From assembly GCA_015501595.1 (NCBI GenBank), contig JADNRX010000129.1:1-64000 (forward strand): a stretch of 64,000 nucleotides of DNA, written 5' to 3'. The stretch is from Hymenopellis radicata (Eukaryota > Basidiomycota > Agaricomycetes > Agaricales > Physalacriaceae). A model generated the notes under the pieces. That model had not been told where the DNA came from. It worked only from the letters and a program-made list of their open reading frames with translations, and searched no databases. Shown here in pieces: positions 21,067 through 32,668 of this stretch; within the stretch, counting starts at the first letter, position 1; every line of letters starts with the position of its first letter. The translations under genes were made by a program, and so were the position numbers.

Positions 21067-21760
21067 TCACGGCGCCCCACTGCCCTCCGCCTCCGTCCCC
21101 CTGCGCATCAACTCCTCCGCCTCCTGCATCCCGCGCACATCGCCAATGCCCTCTACCGTCGGTGCGCGCTTATGCGTCGGTCTCTGCGACCCGGTTGAAC
21201 CTGGAGGAGAAGGCGGCGGGGGCGGGGCGTCTTCGTCATAGTCGTCTTCCAGGAACTCGGCGACGGAGGGGCCGTCGTCGGTGCTTAGGCGGATGGGGCC
21301 GTCTGTGCCGTTGAGGGATTTGAGGCTGGGAGCGGGGGGTGCGGCGTTAGTGAGCGTGGGGAGGAGAAGGGAGGGAGAACAAGGAAAGTGTAGCGTCCAG
21401 AAGAAGAAATCCAAAGAACATTCCAAAATCCAACAGCCGAGAAACCCAACGACGACGCGACACATATGAAATCCGACCCCAAGCAAACAAGAACACTCAC
21501 CCAACGCCAACAACCCTTCTTACCGCACTCGCGCGGCGCCATAGGATGAACACCACGCAGCAGAATATAAGCGACAGGAGGAGGATAGACGGGACATGCC
21601 CGATGGGCTGGGGCTTCGGGGAGGGGGTGGGCTCTGTAGGAGGTGTTAGCGACGTGCTGGGGGGATGAGGAGGGAGATAGGGAGGCCGAATGGGAGTGGG
21701 ACGCCCGACGCGCACGTATGGAATCAACGCACCTCCCGGAGCAGTATTCACCGCTGGCAT
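21067..21760 (-). CDS. Small single-pass membrane protein, two exons
   Basis: Exon 1 is 21760-21501 and exon 2 is 21325-21067, joined across a 175-bp intron with a GTGAGT donor and a CCCAG acceptor. The product is about 172 aa. Residues 1-50 are Pro-rich (YLPPHPPSTSLTPPTEPTPS). A hydrophobic segment (ILLLSLIFCCVVFILW) is followed by RRAS, which predicts an outside-to-inside single pass. The cytoplasmic tail has an acidic FLEDDYDEDAPPPPPSPPG stretch and ends TEAEGSGAP. No domain is recognised. Broken copies of its second exon lie at 10481, 11391, 13650 and 19380, so this is the surviving member of a degraded subtelomeric family. A MITE sits 22 bp upstream of the ATG. Confidence 0.65.
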
Positions 21761-21787
21761 TTTACTATAATAGTCGCTTGACCAATA

Positions 21788-22182
21788 GGGTATGTCAAAG
21801 TTAAAGCGTCGCAGCTGCTACAGTGCTGCGACAGTTAGTTGATACAGTAGTTGCGACAGTTCTGAATACACGGCACCGGCAGTCCGGCACTGCGTCGGAG
21901 TTTGAAAAGAAGAGAAACGTGTCCATCGTGTTTAAAAACTGCATCTCTCCAATAAGCGCAACAAGAAAGGCTTTGAGGAGCCTCTGTGTAACTTGTTCAC
22001 GCGGCGTGGTGGGTGACATGAAAGCAGCGTTGAAATCTTATCGATCGATTTTCGCGACACTTATTTAAACTCCGACGCTGTACTCGACTGCCGGTGCCGT
22101 GTATTCAGAACTGTCGCAACTACTGTATCAACTAACTGTCGCAGCACTGTAGCAGCTGCGACGCTTTAACTTTGACATACCC
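21788..22182. mobile_element. Foldback MITE with perfect 96-bp terminal inverted repeats
   Basis: Bases 21788-21883 and 22087-22182 are perfect reverse complements, starting GGGTATGTCAAAG. TA flanks both ends, which fits a Tc1/mariner-like TA duplication; no 8-bp repeat matches. The 203-bp interior has no open gene. Identical arms imply a recent insertion. Confidence 0.85.
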
Positions 22183-22373
22183 TAATTTGAATTGAAAACA
22201 ATGGTAGGTTATATGGGTTGGAAGAAGGAACTTGTTTCACTTAGTTTTGCGTGCAAAGGTGGCGCATCAGACACTACTTAACTGCAGCACAGTAGCATCG
22301 TGTTAGTCCCGGACAGCTGGTACAAAGTGGCGCAACGAAAGTCGTACAATGAAAGGTGAGTAAGACTAAAACA

Positions 22374-24187
22374 TCATTTCTTTTTACTACTAAGCTTAGT
22401 ACCACGCTTCTTACCTTGACCGTAGGACCTCGAGGTAGACGCTTCTTCCTCCTTATAGTCCGATAGATACAGTGGCTCTTTCATCGGAACCGGAGACTTT
22501 GGGTATGGGGACGGTGGCTGTGGGGGAATTGGAGACCACGGTAAGGGTACCCCCTCAATTGCAGATCGAGGAGAGGGTGTGCGTGATGGAATGCCTGACG
22601 GGGATTGGCTCGCACCCGAGGGTCCGAGACGAGCAAGAAGACAGTTCATCGCCAACGTTGCATGACGGTAATCGCCGGACATACATTTCGCGATGAAGAT
22701 GTTTCGCTGGGCTTCACTCTCCTCCCAATGATCAAGGGCAAAGTCGAGCTCAACCTCGCGGATTTCGGGGTATCTAACGTTTCAGTGAGAATATGACCAA
22801 GGTGGCCTACTACACGAACTTACCGCGATGTAAACATCGAGAACAGCTCGTTGAATATATTATCGACCGTTAGCCTCTCGCGGAGAGCATCGAGACACAT
22901 TTGTTTGAGGGCTGGTAAGTCGATCTACCAAGTATGTGAGTGTTGTTTTTAAACAAATTCAGGATGTCGACCAACCATGTCAGCAAGTCGATACATCGAC
23001 TTGGGCGAGCTCAGATCACTCGTTGTACCCTTCCCTTTTCCCGCGGTTTGAGTGGACTTGAGGGGCGCTAGAGTGATCTCCTGCGTGTATAGATACTTTA
23101 AAAGGCCCTTGAACCTACATCGCAGTTAGCGCGCGCTCAACGACGAGATAAAGTCTACAGACGTTTTGTAAGCAATGTTCTTCGGCTGGCAGATGCGACC
23201 CATGCGCCGAGTGGCAGCCATTTGGGGCGTTGTAAGCTCTTCAAGAACGTCAACGTGGCTTAGAAAAGTTCTACATTCAACACCGGAATCATTGAACCTA
23301 TCACGAATCCAATCACCTGTTCGCTAATGATGTTTGCTTTACCTGAGGCTCGCCTTCCTCCAATTCTTCGAGGTCGCTGTCTTCATCGTAGTCGTAGTCG
23401 TCCACGGAACTCTTTACTTCCCATTCACCGTCAAGGTCTACGATCTGCGATTCCGAAAAATCATCGCCTAGAATCACTATAAACGGTCACTCAGGTATCA
23501 TGTCTGCGTAGAAAGCAGCGACTCACGGTTATCCAAAAAGTAACTAACTTGATGTAAAACCGCGCGACTCCCGTAAATCGGCTTCGGGCGACACACAGTT
23601 CCATCACGCGTCACCGCCGTGAAGAGATAAAACTTGACATCCACAAATTCGCCCGACTCGATAGTGCGCGTCAAAGCGTCCTTCGCCCGATCGCCGAGTA
23701 CCGCAGAAGACGTGGGATCTTTGAAGGGAGAACCATAAGGGAACGAGACCCGGAATGTGAATGTAACCCTCTGCACGCCCTCTAAGCGGACGGAGCACAT
23801 CCCGATGCGATTGTGCACGCTGTCTCCAGTGCCTAATGACGGAGAGCAGAACCCCAAGGATACGGTGCGAGCGTAGGTCGGGTTGAACATCATAGCCGCT
23901 GTACACCCGACAATCAATCCCGTACGCATGACGCCAGAGGCGTTCCCCGTTGGCGGTGTGAAGCAAAATGAGGCCGCGAAATTTGCCGCCCAGTTGTCGC
24001 TCTGTGACTCGGAGGGCTCGAGATTGACGGCGATTTCAAAGTGCCAGCCAAATCCACAAGAGTCCGTGCGTAGCGACGCACCGCCGGTGGGTACTGGGTC
24101 CAAGACGAATGTCGATGTAACTGTGTCCGATGTCCATGCATCTGGGATTGACTTTGGGAGTCGCAGCTCTTGCTTGAACGAAGACAT
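22374..24187 (-). CDS. BTB/POZ-domain protein with MATH-like N-terminus
   Basis: The first exon begins at 24187 and encodes about 215 aa of beta-rich sequence (GFGWHFEIAVNLEPSES, VTFTFRVSFPYGSPF), typical of the MATH-like half of fungal MATH-BTB proteins. The BTB start follows (SGEFVDVKFYLF...KPIYGSRAVLHQVSYFLDN). Later exons supply an acidic loop (DDYDYDEDSDLEELEEGEP), NIAYKTFKGLLKYLYTQEI split by an intron near 23,120, and LKQMCLDALRERLTVDNIF then ELFSMFTSRYPEIREVEL. The C-terminal tail is Pro/Ser-rich and ends in KKK at 22374. Such proteins are known as Cullin-3 substrate adaptors or transcription cofactors. No frame break was seen. Confidence 0.85.
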
Positions 24188-24189
24188 GG

Positions 24190-24941
24190 TGGTTAATCGT
24201 CAAGGTCCGTCGATGGGCATGGGAATGCGACTGTCGCAAGGCATGAGGCAGTAATCACTCCGAAGTGCACGCTTACCTGATGCTTGCCATAAGAAGCGAG
24301 CAGATAGTGGTTCTGGCAACATTGCTCGAAACAGACATGAATTCCACTCAGAATTCAAGTCTTACTAACAACGAGGAGGATAACTTGAATGCGGAGGGTC
24401 TGTTTCGAGAATTTTCTTCCCGAGAACGCGTCCTGCTGAAGTGCCCATGAGGCGGTTTGACCAAGATGAAAAAGCACGTACTAAACGGAGGCAAAATGGT
24501 AAACAAGAAGGCGAGTGGAAGGAAAAACTTCGCGTACGTGTGTTGCAGTAAACATAAGCTTCAAGTTGGCAGATGTACAGCTTGAGATATGAGCTCCATG
24601 AGCTCCATTATTTCCGAGGAGGAGATCAAGCAGGAAAGTGTGTCCGTCAGATTGAGTGGCTCACAAAGACGTGTCCTTCTAAAGCGTCTTGTGAGGCACT
24701 GGGGCCCGGAGAAACTAAGAGATACCACGTACCCAAGCGAGACGAAGGCTAACCTAGAAGGCGAATAGAAGGAATAATTTCGCGTACGTGTTGCAGTATC
24801 CATTGCTATCCCCTTCAAATGTGTGAAAAAGTCACCACTTTCCTACAGGTCCAACATAGAATCTAAATTGTCCGCACGAGAACAATCCCCCGCAGAAGCA
24901 GAAGCTGATCTCGAGAATGACATGGAACATCGTGAAGGACG
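24190..24941. other. Intergenic with one local direct repeat
   Basis: A segment with GAAGGCGA...TTCGCGTACGTG...TTGCAGTA occurs near 24,505 and again near 24,755, about 250 bp apart and diverged. No gene is supported. Confidence 0.4.
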
Positions 24942-25299
24942 AGGACCCCCGGCTATAGGGTTCGAACTTCGATCCAAAAAAACCAAATTTGGGCGATTTT
25001 GGGAATGAACTCCGATCTAAAAGACCAAATTTCGACCCCTTTGGTCCACCATGTACCATGCCTAAGAACCAAATTTGATCAAAATTCGAGCAAAAATCCC
25101 GCCAGGGACCGACAATCGTGACCGTGGGAAGCCGCCCTTACCATATATGGACTGTCGGCTGCGAAGCGGGCCGAAAATTTGGCCTAGCAGGCTTTGAACT
25201 CCGATTAAAAAAGCCAAATCAGGCCAAAATCCGGAAATTTTGAAGAACCAAAAAGGCCAACTTTGGGATCGAAGTTCAAACCCTATAGCCAGGGGTCCT
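24942..25299. mobile_element. MITE, 358 bp, 8-bp target duplication
   Basis: The ends AGGACCCCCGGCTATAGGG and CCCTATAGCCAGGGGTCCT are near-perfect inverted repeats that continue into GAACTTCGATCC. The target duplication GAAGGACG flanks the element (24934-24941, 25300-25307). The interior repeats a GAACTCCGATNTAAAAR...CCAAAT motif. An 8-bp duplication suggests hAT. No coding capacity. Confidence 0.85.
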
Positions 25300-25502
25300 G
25301 AAGGACGCGATAGTCAACCGTCACGTTCAGGGCAAACAAACCCTCCCGCCGGCATCTCGGCACCCCTATTCTATTAACCTCCACCTTTGGTCGGCTGATA
25401 TTGACGACCCGCACACCCAGATTGTATTATAACGTACGCTGACACCGCTGGTGTCGACATGATATCTATCAGGATCACTGACACTGCCGTCCGCCCATCT
25501 CC

Positions 25503-26353
25503 ATGCTTTTCGAGACCCTGTGGGCGCGCGCCTCCCAGTCCGACCTGCACGCTGCGCCGCCTATCCACGCGCGCAGCTCCCTGTCTAAAAAGTTTCGCTC
25601 GTCGAGCAGCGCGCCGCCCCTCCGCGCTATGCCGATGAGGAAAGGTCTGTTCGTCATGGGTACGCAGCTCGGTTTGAGACTTGTGCGCAGCTGTTCACGT
25701 CGCGTGCCAGGGATGTCTATGCTCGTGTACAGCGGCGCCGTGAGCCACTCCCTGGATTTCTACCGAGCGCTAGCGTTTTTGCGCTGCTTGCGACACGCGA
25801 AACGCGTGGACGCAGAGCAGTACGCGCGCACGGACTTTGCGGACTTTCAGAGGACCCTCGCGTACTTTGCAAAGGTCAGCGTGGCGTGTACCTGCGCGTG
25901 CGGGCGTGGTTTCCGATTCCGGGGATGCAGACGAGCGGGGACGTTGCGGAGCACTTTTTGGCGATATCGAAGCTGGAGGGCGATGCGCAGAGGAAGGCGC
26001 ATGGGATTTTGCACAGGGCGTGCAAGGATGTGCATAGGATAGTTAAGGATTTCGATGAGGATATCGGGCAGCCTGGGAGGTGGGAGCAGGACGCGAACCA
26101 ACTGGTCTTTTTCTTGGTGGAGGTTATTGGGGATAAGCTGCTGGCGGAGTTGATACACGCGCCTTTGAGTACGGCGTTGCATCAAGAACATATCGCGATT
26201 GCAGGTATCTCGACTCCGGGGAGTTATGCGACGAGTGGAACTGGTACGGTACATTTTGCCTTCTGCGCACTTCGTCTGACAGCGCGTTATTCTAGAAACG
26301 GACGGGTACTTGTAAAAAACTCGGATACGCGACCGATGCTTTGTATTTCCTAA
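25503..26353 (+). CDS. Unrecognised protein, two exons or more
   Basis: An N-terminal frame from 25503 continues to LAYFAK at about 25873, where a GTCAGC donor and an ATGCAG acceptor (about 25930) join it to SGDVAEHFLAISKLEGDAQ. The rest is helical and charged (HGILHRACKDVHRIVKDF, QLVFFLVEVIGDKLLAEL, HQEHIAIAGISTPGSYATS). The N-terminal 120 residues are Arg/Ser-rich and may not be the true start. I do not recognise the family. Confidence 0.45.
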
Positions 26354-26605
26354 TGCTCTGTGTATGATACGACGTCTTGCATCGACCATCTTCATGGGAA
26401 TCGCAAGCGCATACATACCCCAAATAGCCGTTCATTCCTTCTTGAAGTCCTTCTTCTTGTCATCTCGACGATCATCTGACGCCGTACACAGCTGATGTCT
26501 TCCCATGTTCTCAGTCACCTGCACTCGGTCATGGTATCACGCCTGCAGGTATAATAGACGGAGCTGATAATCTATGCGGACATCCCCTTATTCAGCAAGC
26601 ACGAC

Positions 26606-28392
26606 ATGACGACTAGGCTGCGACAGGTTTTCAGCATCTTTTCTCCAAGCCATATTCGAAAGGAATCGAGCTTGGGCAAGGAGGATACGACGCCGAAGGC
26701 CTTGCCTACCTTTGACGAGCTGCCCTCGTTCAAGGAATACAAGGGATGCGCATGGTCGGTATGGGGAGAGGATGACCAGCTGGGGACTGTTAATTTGTTG
26801 ACGGAGGAGATCGTAAAGAAGGCTGCGGCTGAAGAGATTCGGTTTGTTTTCATCGCTTACGTCTGTAGCTTTGAGTGACTTCGAAGATTAGGACCGGACA
26901 GACAGTATCGTTGAACTGGTATGTCCTCCTTACGCGAATGACATTGATTAACGTTGGCGACAGGCCTGTCAATTTCCCCAACAAAGTGAGTTCTCTTCTC
27001 TATCCGTCGCAGTCTATGTGACTCGGAAGTGTGCAGCCCATGTTCGGACGCAAGTCACCAGAAGTCAAGATGATCAAACGTCCTCACGGTGCGACGCGAG
27101 ATGACGAGCTGCACATTGTAAGCCATTCCATACCTCGCCGATCAAACTATTCTTGACATTCTACGAGAACACACAATCGGGCTCACAGTGGGATGGCATG
27201 CGCCATTTTGGCGTCGCCGGTCATGATGTGTTTTACAACAAGTTGAGTACTTTTGCCAGTACGAACTTATGGACTTGAGGTTGACGTCTGGGTAGCACGC
27301 ACAAAGACGCCATTCCGGGCGGCCTCATCCCCATTCCAGACCCGAAGAACATCGACCCCAGTCTCTCCAGAATCGGGATTCAAAGTACGTCTACCACTTC
27401 ACTTACTCTCTCTCACACCCAAACCTAAATAGACTGGGCCTCCCATGGTATCTGCGGCCGCGGTGTCCTTCTCGATTTGGTCCGCTTCTACACCGCAGAT
27501 GGCAAGCCACTCCCGTACGATCCGTGGACGAGCCACCCCATATCTGTCAAGGAGCTGCAGGCGTGTGCGAAGAAGCAGGGCGTGGCGTTCCGCGTTGGGG
27601 ATGTGTTGATTTGAGGGTAGGTTTCATGAGCAAGTTTTACGAGGAGAGTCAGGAGGGGCGGGATGCGCTGGGGGAGAAGCCCGAGACTTTGTGGGTGTCC
27701 TGTGCTTTTGTGGACGTGTGGCTGACGGGGCGTCAAGCGCGGGTATTGAACAATCGGACGATATGAAGCGGTTTCTTTGGTATGTGGACACGGTTTGGTT
27801 GGTTTGAGTTTGCGTTGACGGTGGCTGTAGGGACAATCACTTTTCTGCGGTGGCTTCGGATCAGCCTGCCTTGGAGGTAAGCCGGGTCGTGAAACTCGTC
27901 TTCAAGGGATTCGATCTTGATCCTGTGATGCAGCGATGGCCTACGCCAGAGGGCGTTCCACATATGCATCAGGTAACTTTTCTCCAGACACTGATATCGG
28001 AGTCTGACGCTCACACAGACGATTCTTGGGTGAGTCATGCGCGCGCGCACTCACACGACTGTCGCTTACACTCGCGGGTAGCATGTGGGGTATGCCCATA
28101 GGCAAGTGCTCATTGGTTTTGGCATGTCATCCATTCACCGGGAATGTATAGGTGAGATGTTTGATGTCGAAAAGCTCGCGGATATATGTGCCGAGACGCA
28201 TCGATATACGTTCTTCTTCTCTTCGTGGCCACTGCCGATGTAAGTCCTGTTTGACCCGGGGTTTAATTAGAGCTGATTACGGCGCTAGCATTGGCGGCTG
28301 TGCGAGTCCTCCAAATGCTGCTGTAAGTGCCATCCCCGAAGTTCTGTACACGTTGTGTTTCAGCTCATGCTCTTTCACAGGCTTACTTTTAA
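26606..28392 (+). pseudogene. Cyclase-family (kynurenine-formamidase-like) gene with one frameshift
   Basis: Multi-exon gene starting MTTRLRQ at 26606 and ending PPNAAAYF at 28392. Family blocks in order: CAWSVWGEDDQLGTVNLLTE, VSLNWPVNFPNKPMFGRKSP, NTQSGSQWDGMRHFGVAGHD (the metal-binding His region), WASHGICGRGVLLDL, GFMSKFYEES, DMKRFLWDNHFSAVASDQPA, MWGMPIGEMFDVEKLA and YTFFFSSWPL. Such enzymes hydrolyse amides, lactones or related substrates. At 27610-27612 the frame breaks: ...GDVLI is followed by TGA, whereas one more T would give GDVLILRVGFM. This is either a recent null allele or a homopolymer error; everything else looks intact. Confidence 0.85.
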
Positions 28393-28924
28393 GTCTACGA
28401 GCCTGGTTCAATGTTGGCGTCCGAAAGAATGAAATGCGAGTTTTATGTCTCTCGGCTATTGCCCTGTACTGCACCCATGAGCACCCATATGCTGCTAATG
28501 CTGCCGCAAGTCGAGCTGAACTCGGCTTGACTCGACTCGGAATTGGGGCGATCAAGTTGGCTTGCTAACTCGCCTCGCATTCGCGATGCTATGTGACTGT
28601 CCTTCTCACTACTTAGTCCTCAGAAGTTGGAATACTGTATGGAGGTGAGAGGCTGAGTTGCACGGCGGAGTCTCAAAACAGTCCTATACCACAAGTAATG
28701 TTTTCTTCGGACTCTAGCTTGTTTCCCGAACGGTTGCCTCCAGACTGTAAACATTGAATGTGAGCCAGTCGTGGTGATCACCCGAGCGATGCGAAATGAC
28801 AACGGCCACCCCTCGAACACTCGAATTACAGCTCTTCCGGGCTCAGCGCTCAGCATTCACATCTTTAGAGTTTGATCCAGTGGTTCCTCAATCCACGGAA
28901 AACACTGGAACGGTGAGGTGTGCG
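28393..28924. other. Intergenic, nothing recognised
   Basis: Only short open frames without domains. An AKR-relic-associated segment (GCGAAATGACAACGGCCACC) at about 28790 is shared with the inverted relic near 31,590. Confidence 0.4.
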
Positions 28925-29095
28925 GCATGGGGAAGGTCAGAGCGATTGGTGTCAGTAATTTCTCCATCAAAACGTGAAGTCTCAGTCTCCAGATTACTGA
29001 TTTCGTGTGGGTTTAGTTGTTTGAACCAGCTGATGGAAACTGCCAAAGTCATCCCAGCCGTCAATCAGATGGACCGTTGGGAGCTCAAACGATGG
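28925..29095 (+). pseudogene. Aldo/keto reductase relic
   Basis: The stretch reads [11 protein letters not shown], then an intron-like gap, then LNQLMETAKVIPAVNQM. This matches the [11 protein letters not shown]...[15 protein letters not shown] block of the full gene at 29815-31272. Nothing before or after it belongs to the family. Confidence 0.75.
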
Positions 29096-29814
29096 TAAAA
29101 GTAGACAAGTAACATGCTCGGAAACATAAGCAGTTATTAAGGCGGTGCCGTTCAATTTGGGTGCGTACATGAACATGATGGAAGTTTTGGATGATGTTCA
29201 TTCTTGCCGAGGGTGCCGCGGACTGATTTGAGACTCCGCCATACAACTCATCCATATTCAAACTTCTGAGGACGACTACAGTAACCTCTACAGACAAGCT
29301 TGTCTTGGATCCTTTTTTGTACGCTCCTCTCGTGAGCGAACTTACGACTCTTAGGTTGATCCAACTTTGTGGACATGGATGTACATCAGGCACGGACTCG
29401 GCAACACGGATAAGCACGTACTTATATAGGGCGACATGGCCACCTTTGCAATCTATTCTTACTTGAGGTCCGCCAGAACGACAGCCTAAACATAACTGAT
29501 TCGCCGGTTTTTTCGGGATATGCCAAATCTTCTCACTGTTCGTCTAGTATAGCCCTTCGAAAACGGGATTTGCTTGCTAATGCATTATAGTCTGCCCCCG
29601 CGTACAGACCTCTAGGCCGTCGGTGTGGATAATTGCGTCTGACTACCATTCCAATTGCCGAGCCAGAACGCGCGCTTGCCACCCGTAATGTATGTCACCC
29701 GCATGTCAAATACTTAGGAACGACGCTGAATCCCAATGACAAGAGCAGACTTGAGTCGGATATTCGTATTCGTATAAAACGGATTGCGGCACTCCTTCCA
29801 CCTCACAAGATACG
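29096..29814. other. Intergenic upstream of the reductase gene
   Basis: No domain-bearing frame. The promoter of the reductase presumably lies in the last few hundred bases, but no clear TATA or CAAT element could be fixed. Confidence 0.4.
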
Positions 29815-31272
29815 ATGTCTTTCGTTGATACCACTTCGACGGTCAAGCTTAACACGGGTGCTGAAATGCCCCTAGTAGGTATGTCATTCCCGACCGCCTG
29901 CAAGTTGACGCAGAGCTCACAAGATGACAGCCACGGGAAGCGGTGTTGGTTTCGACCCTGCAGCGCAAGCAGCGGCGCCACAGTGGTTATTGACTGCGCT
30001 ACAGGTTACATAGCCGCTTTCTGCATTAACCAAGTGCTAACAGGCGCACCAGGCGGGATATAGACACATCGACACTGCGGCCATCTATGGTGCGTGCGTC
30101 GCCTTGTCAAGACATTCAGGCTCTGACGGCTTCCTCAGGTACTGAAGCAGCGGTCGGGGAGGCTGTTCGAAAGTCAGGTATTCCTCGTCATGAGATCTTC
30201 GTGACGACGAAGCTGCCGTCAGTTGCTTGCATTCGCGTTCCTGCTGACTGACGCCATCATACCTTTGTTAGATTGAATGGCTTCACGCGTGTTAAGCAGA
30301 GCTTCGAGCATAGTCTCAAGCAATTGGATCTTGAATATATCGATTTAGTACGCCCCTTCTCAGTACTCTCTCCGTTACACACCGGTGCTCACTTGTTTCT
30401 TAGTATCTCCTTCACAGTCCCACTCCGATCGCGTACGAAGGTGCCTCATGACTGTGTTTCTGCCCGAGTCGACATATAACATTTACATCCAGATGGAAAC
30501 CACTTCCCTACGAACCCCGATGGAACGACGCGTGTCGACAACAGCATCAGTATCCATGATGTCTGGGCGGACATGGAAGCACTACTCGAGACGGGAAAGG
30601 TCAAAGCCATTGGCGTCAGCAACTTCTCTCCGAAAACGTAAGGATGTATTGTGTCTTGCGTCGGGCGCTAACACTGTCGGTAGCCTTGAACCGCTGCTCA
30701 AGAAGGCTAAAGTAGTGCCTGCAGTGAATCAGGTGGAGTACGCGTCCCTCTTGAAATCCTACGACGTGCGCTCAGTGAAGGATTTGTGTCAGGCTTCACC
30801 CATATCTAGTGCAGGAGGACCTTCGCCAGTACTGCAAGAGCAAGGGAATCCTGCTCACCGCGTACACTCCGTCCGGTTGATATGGTATTTCGTTCGCATT
30901 CCGTGCATTGCTGATTCCCGCCCGGTCCAGGTCGCGAAACTGTGCGCAACGACCCCAAGGTCGTCGAGCTCGCCGCTAAATACAACGTAACTCCCACGCA
31001 ACTTGTTCTGGGATGGCATCTTGCTCGTGGCGTACCCTTTATTACGAAGAGCACCAACGTCGAGCGGCAGAAGGAGAATTTGAAGGTAAACTCTCCTCAT
31101 GCTGGGACTAAGATTGATATGATACTCATGGAAGCTCGTGTAGCTTCCTGTTGTTGCGGCCGAGGACGTGAAGCAGATCAATGCGCTGGACCGTGGTGAG
31201 AGAATACAGAGCAAGCAGTTTTGGGTGAATGGGACGTTGTTCGGGTGGACGTCTGAACAATATGGGTGGTAG
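29815..31272 (+). CDS. Aldo/keto reductase
   Basis: Starts [20 protein letters not shown] at 29815 and ends [10 protein letters not shown] at 31272, with at least eight short introns. Family landmarks in order: [13 protein letters not shown] (catalytic Asp and Tyr), IFVTTKLP (catalytic Lys), [12 protein letters not shown] (catalytic His), [62 protein letters not shown]. It should reduce carbonyls with NAD(P)H in the cytosol. Exon 2 ([19 protein letters not shown]) is diverged from the usual GTW-containing block, and several splice sites there are inferred. Relics of the same family flank it on both sides. Confidence 0.85.
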
Positions 31273-31429
31273 ATTGAGAGTCGTTTCCTGACATCAAGTA
31301 ATCGTGTATTCCGAGTGCTCGTCATTAACAACTCTACCATCATGTCAAAACCAGCACTCGCTGAATTACTGGGACGGTGAGGTCTGTCCTTCTTTGGGAG
31401 GCCTCTCTATCTCCTCACAACGTTTTGTG

Positions 31430-31650
31430 GATCATTGTCCTCCAGAACAGCATCATGGACTTCGAACCAGGAGATCACCATTGATTGACGGCTGATGACT
31501 TTGGCAGTTTCGAACAGCTGGTTGAAACTAAACCCATACGAAATCAGTAATTCGAGTCTTCGAGGAGTGGCCGTTGTCGTTTCGCGTTGCCTCGGGTGGT
31601 CACCACGCGTTCCGCAGGACATAAACAAGTAAAAAGAGATTGCAGAGGTG
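31430..31650 (-). pseudogene. Aldo/keto reductase relic, inverted
   Basis: The minus strand reads LISYGFSFNQLFETAKVISRQS and shares flanking bases with the plus-strand relic at 28,790-29,095, with an internal deletion. The two relics therefore descend from one segment and now sit in opposite orientation around the intact gene. Confidence 0.65.
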
Positions 31651-31659
31651 CCCATCTCT

Positions 31660-32635
31660 CCCTATATCGTACATGCAAGATAAAGTGAAAGTCATATCCA
31701 TATCGACCAAATTTGTTGCCAAGTCCGTGCCATGTGCTGAACGATGCTGTGTTCGAGTCGCGTAGAGCGGATGCGGCAGAGGCGGGTGATGGTCACGTCG
31801 ATGGCCCTGATCGACTAGATTTTCTGGCTGTGGCTAGCATTATCCGAGAACATCCAACCGCCAACAGTTTTGCTTCTGGAAGCGCTTCTAGAGGCACTGT
31901 TAGAAGCAACCGAGAAGCAACCGGAAAGCAGCCAAGAACCGACCGTGATGGACCAAAATGGTCCAAGGCGGGCTCGGCTAAACTATCTTTCAGTAGCTGG
32001 GGCACTAGCCTCAGGGACTTGTCAATGTACGCGCCGTGGCTTCAAACGTAGACGTGATAATTTTGCCTCCTTAGCACGCACATACTGTATATACTTATAT
32101 CGCCACCTCCCTCACCGCTCAGTGCTCATCAATGAGCGGGTGCGCATCTCTGAATCATTGATGTGACTCTCAGTGAACAGGTTGTCTGTAATCACATCGG
32201 TACCGTGCTTCTAGGTTTCCCAGTTGGACAGAAGCATCTACAGAAGTAACCGAAAGGCAATGCCTCTGAGGTGCTTCCCAGTTGCTTCCACCTCGGGCCA
32301 TAATCTGTGCTCAACGGTCCACTTTGCCTCCAGAAATGCCTCTGGAAGCAGAAGCACCACCGGTCAGATATTGACCATTATCCAAGGAGCATTTAATGTC
32401 GGACCAGTCATTAACTCGAGTCAGCTTGTTTGCAAGTTGATGCCGAATCGATACGGGTGAATCGAGTCAACTCTGTGTAACTCGAGGCGAACTCTACTTG
32501 ACAGTTGCCTGCCGCGGCCAAATTTAGAAGTGGTGTTATGTAATCCACGTGACTCTGTTTTGGCATCAGCGCGTGGTTGATGTGGACCGGACCACTAACA
32601 ATAACAACTCTCTTCGGACAACGACTACCAGACCG
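31660..32635. other. Spacer before the tandem array, with a degenerate foldback
   Basis: Sequences rich in GCTTCTGGAAGC and GAAGCAACCGGAAAGCA occur at about 31,866-31,935, and their rough reverse complements at about 32,220-32,360. This suggests an old MITE of about 500 bp, but I cannot fix its ends or a target duplication. No gene is supported. Confidence 0.4.
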
Positions 32636-32668
32636 CTGACGACGACTACGAGCACGCCGCCGAGGACG

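Larger units (their letters stand above)
18608..21350. repeat. Subtelomeric duplication, copy D2
   Basis: Partner of D1 (10617-13870). It carries the same tRNA-Gly and mini-tRNA order. It contains the only intact small membrane-protein gene of this family and a MITE absent from D1. Confidence 0.75.
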
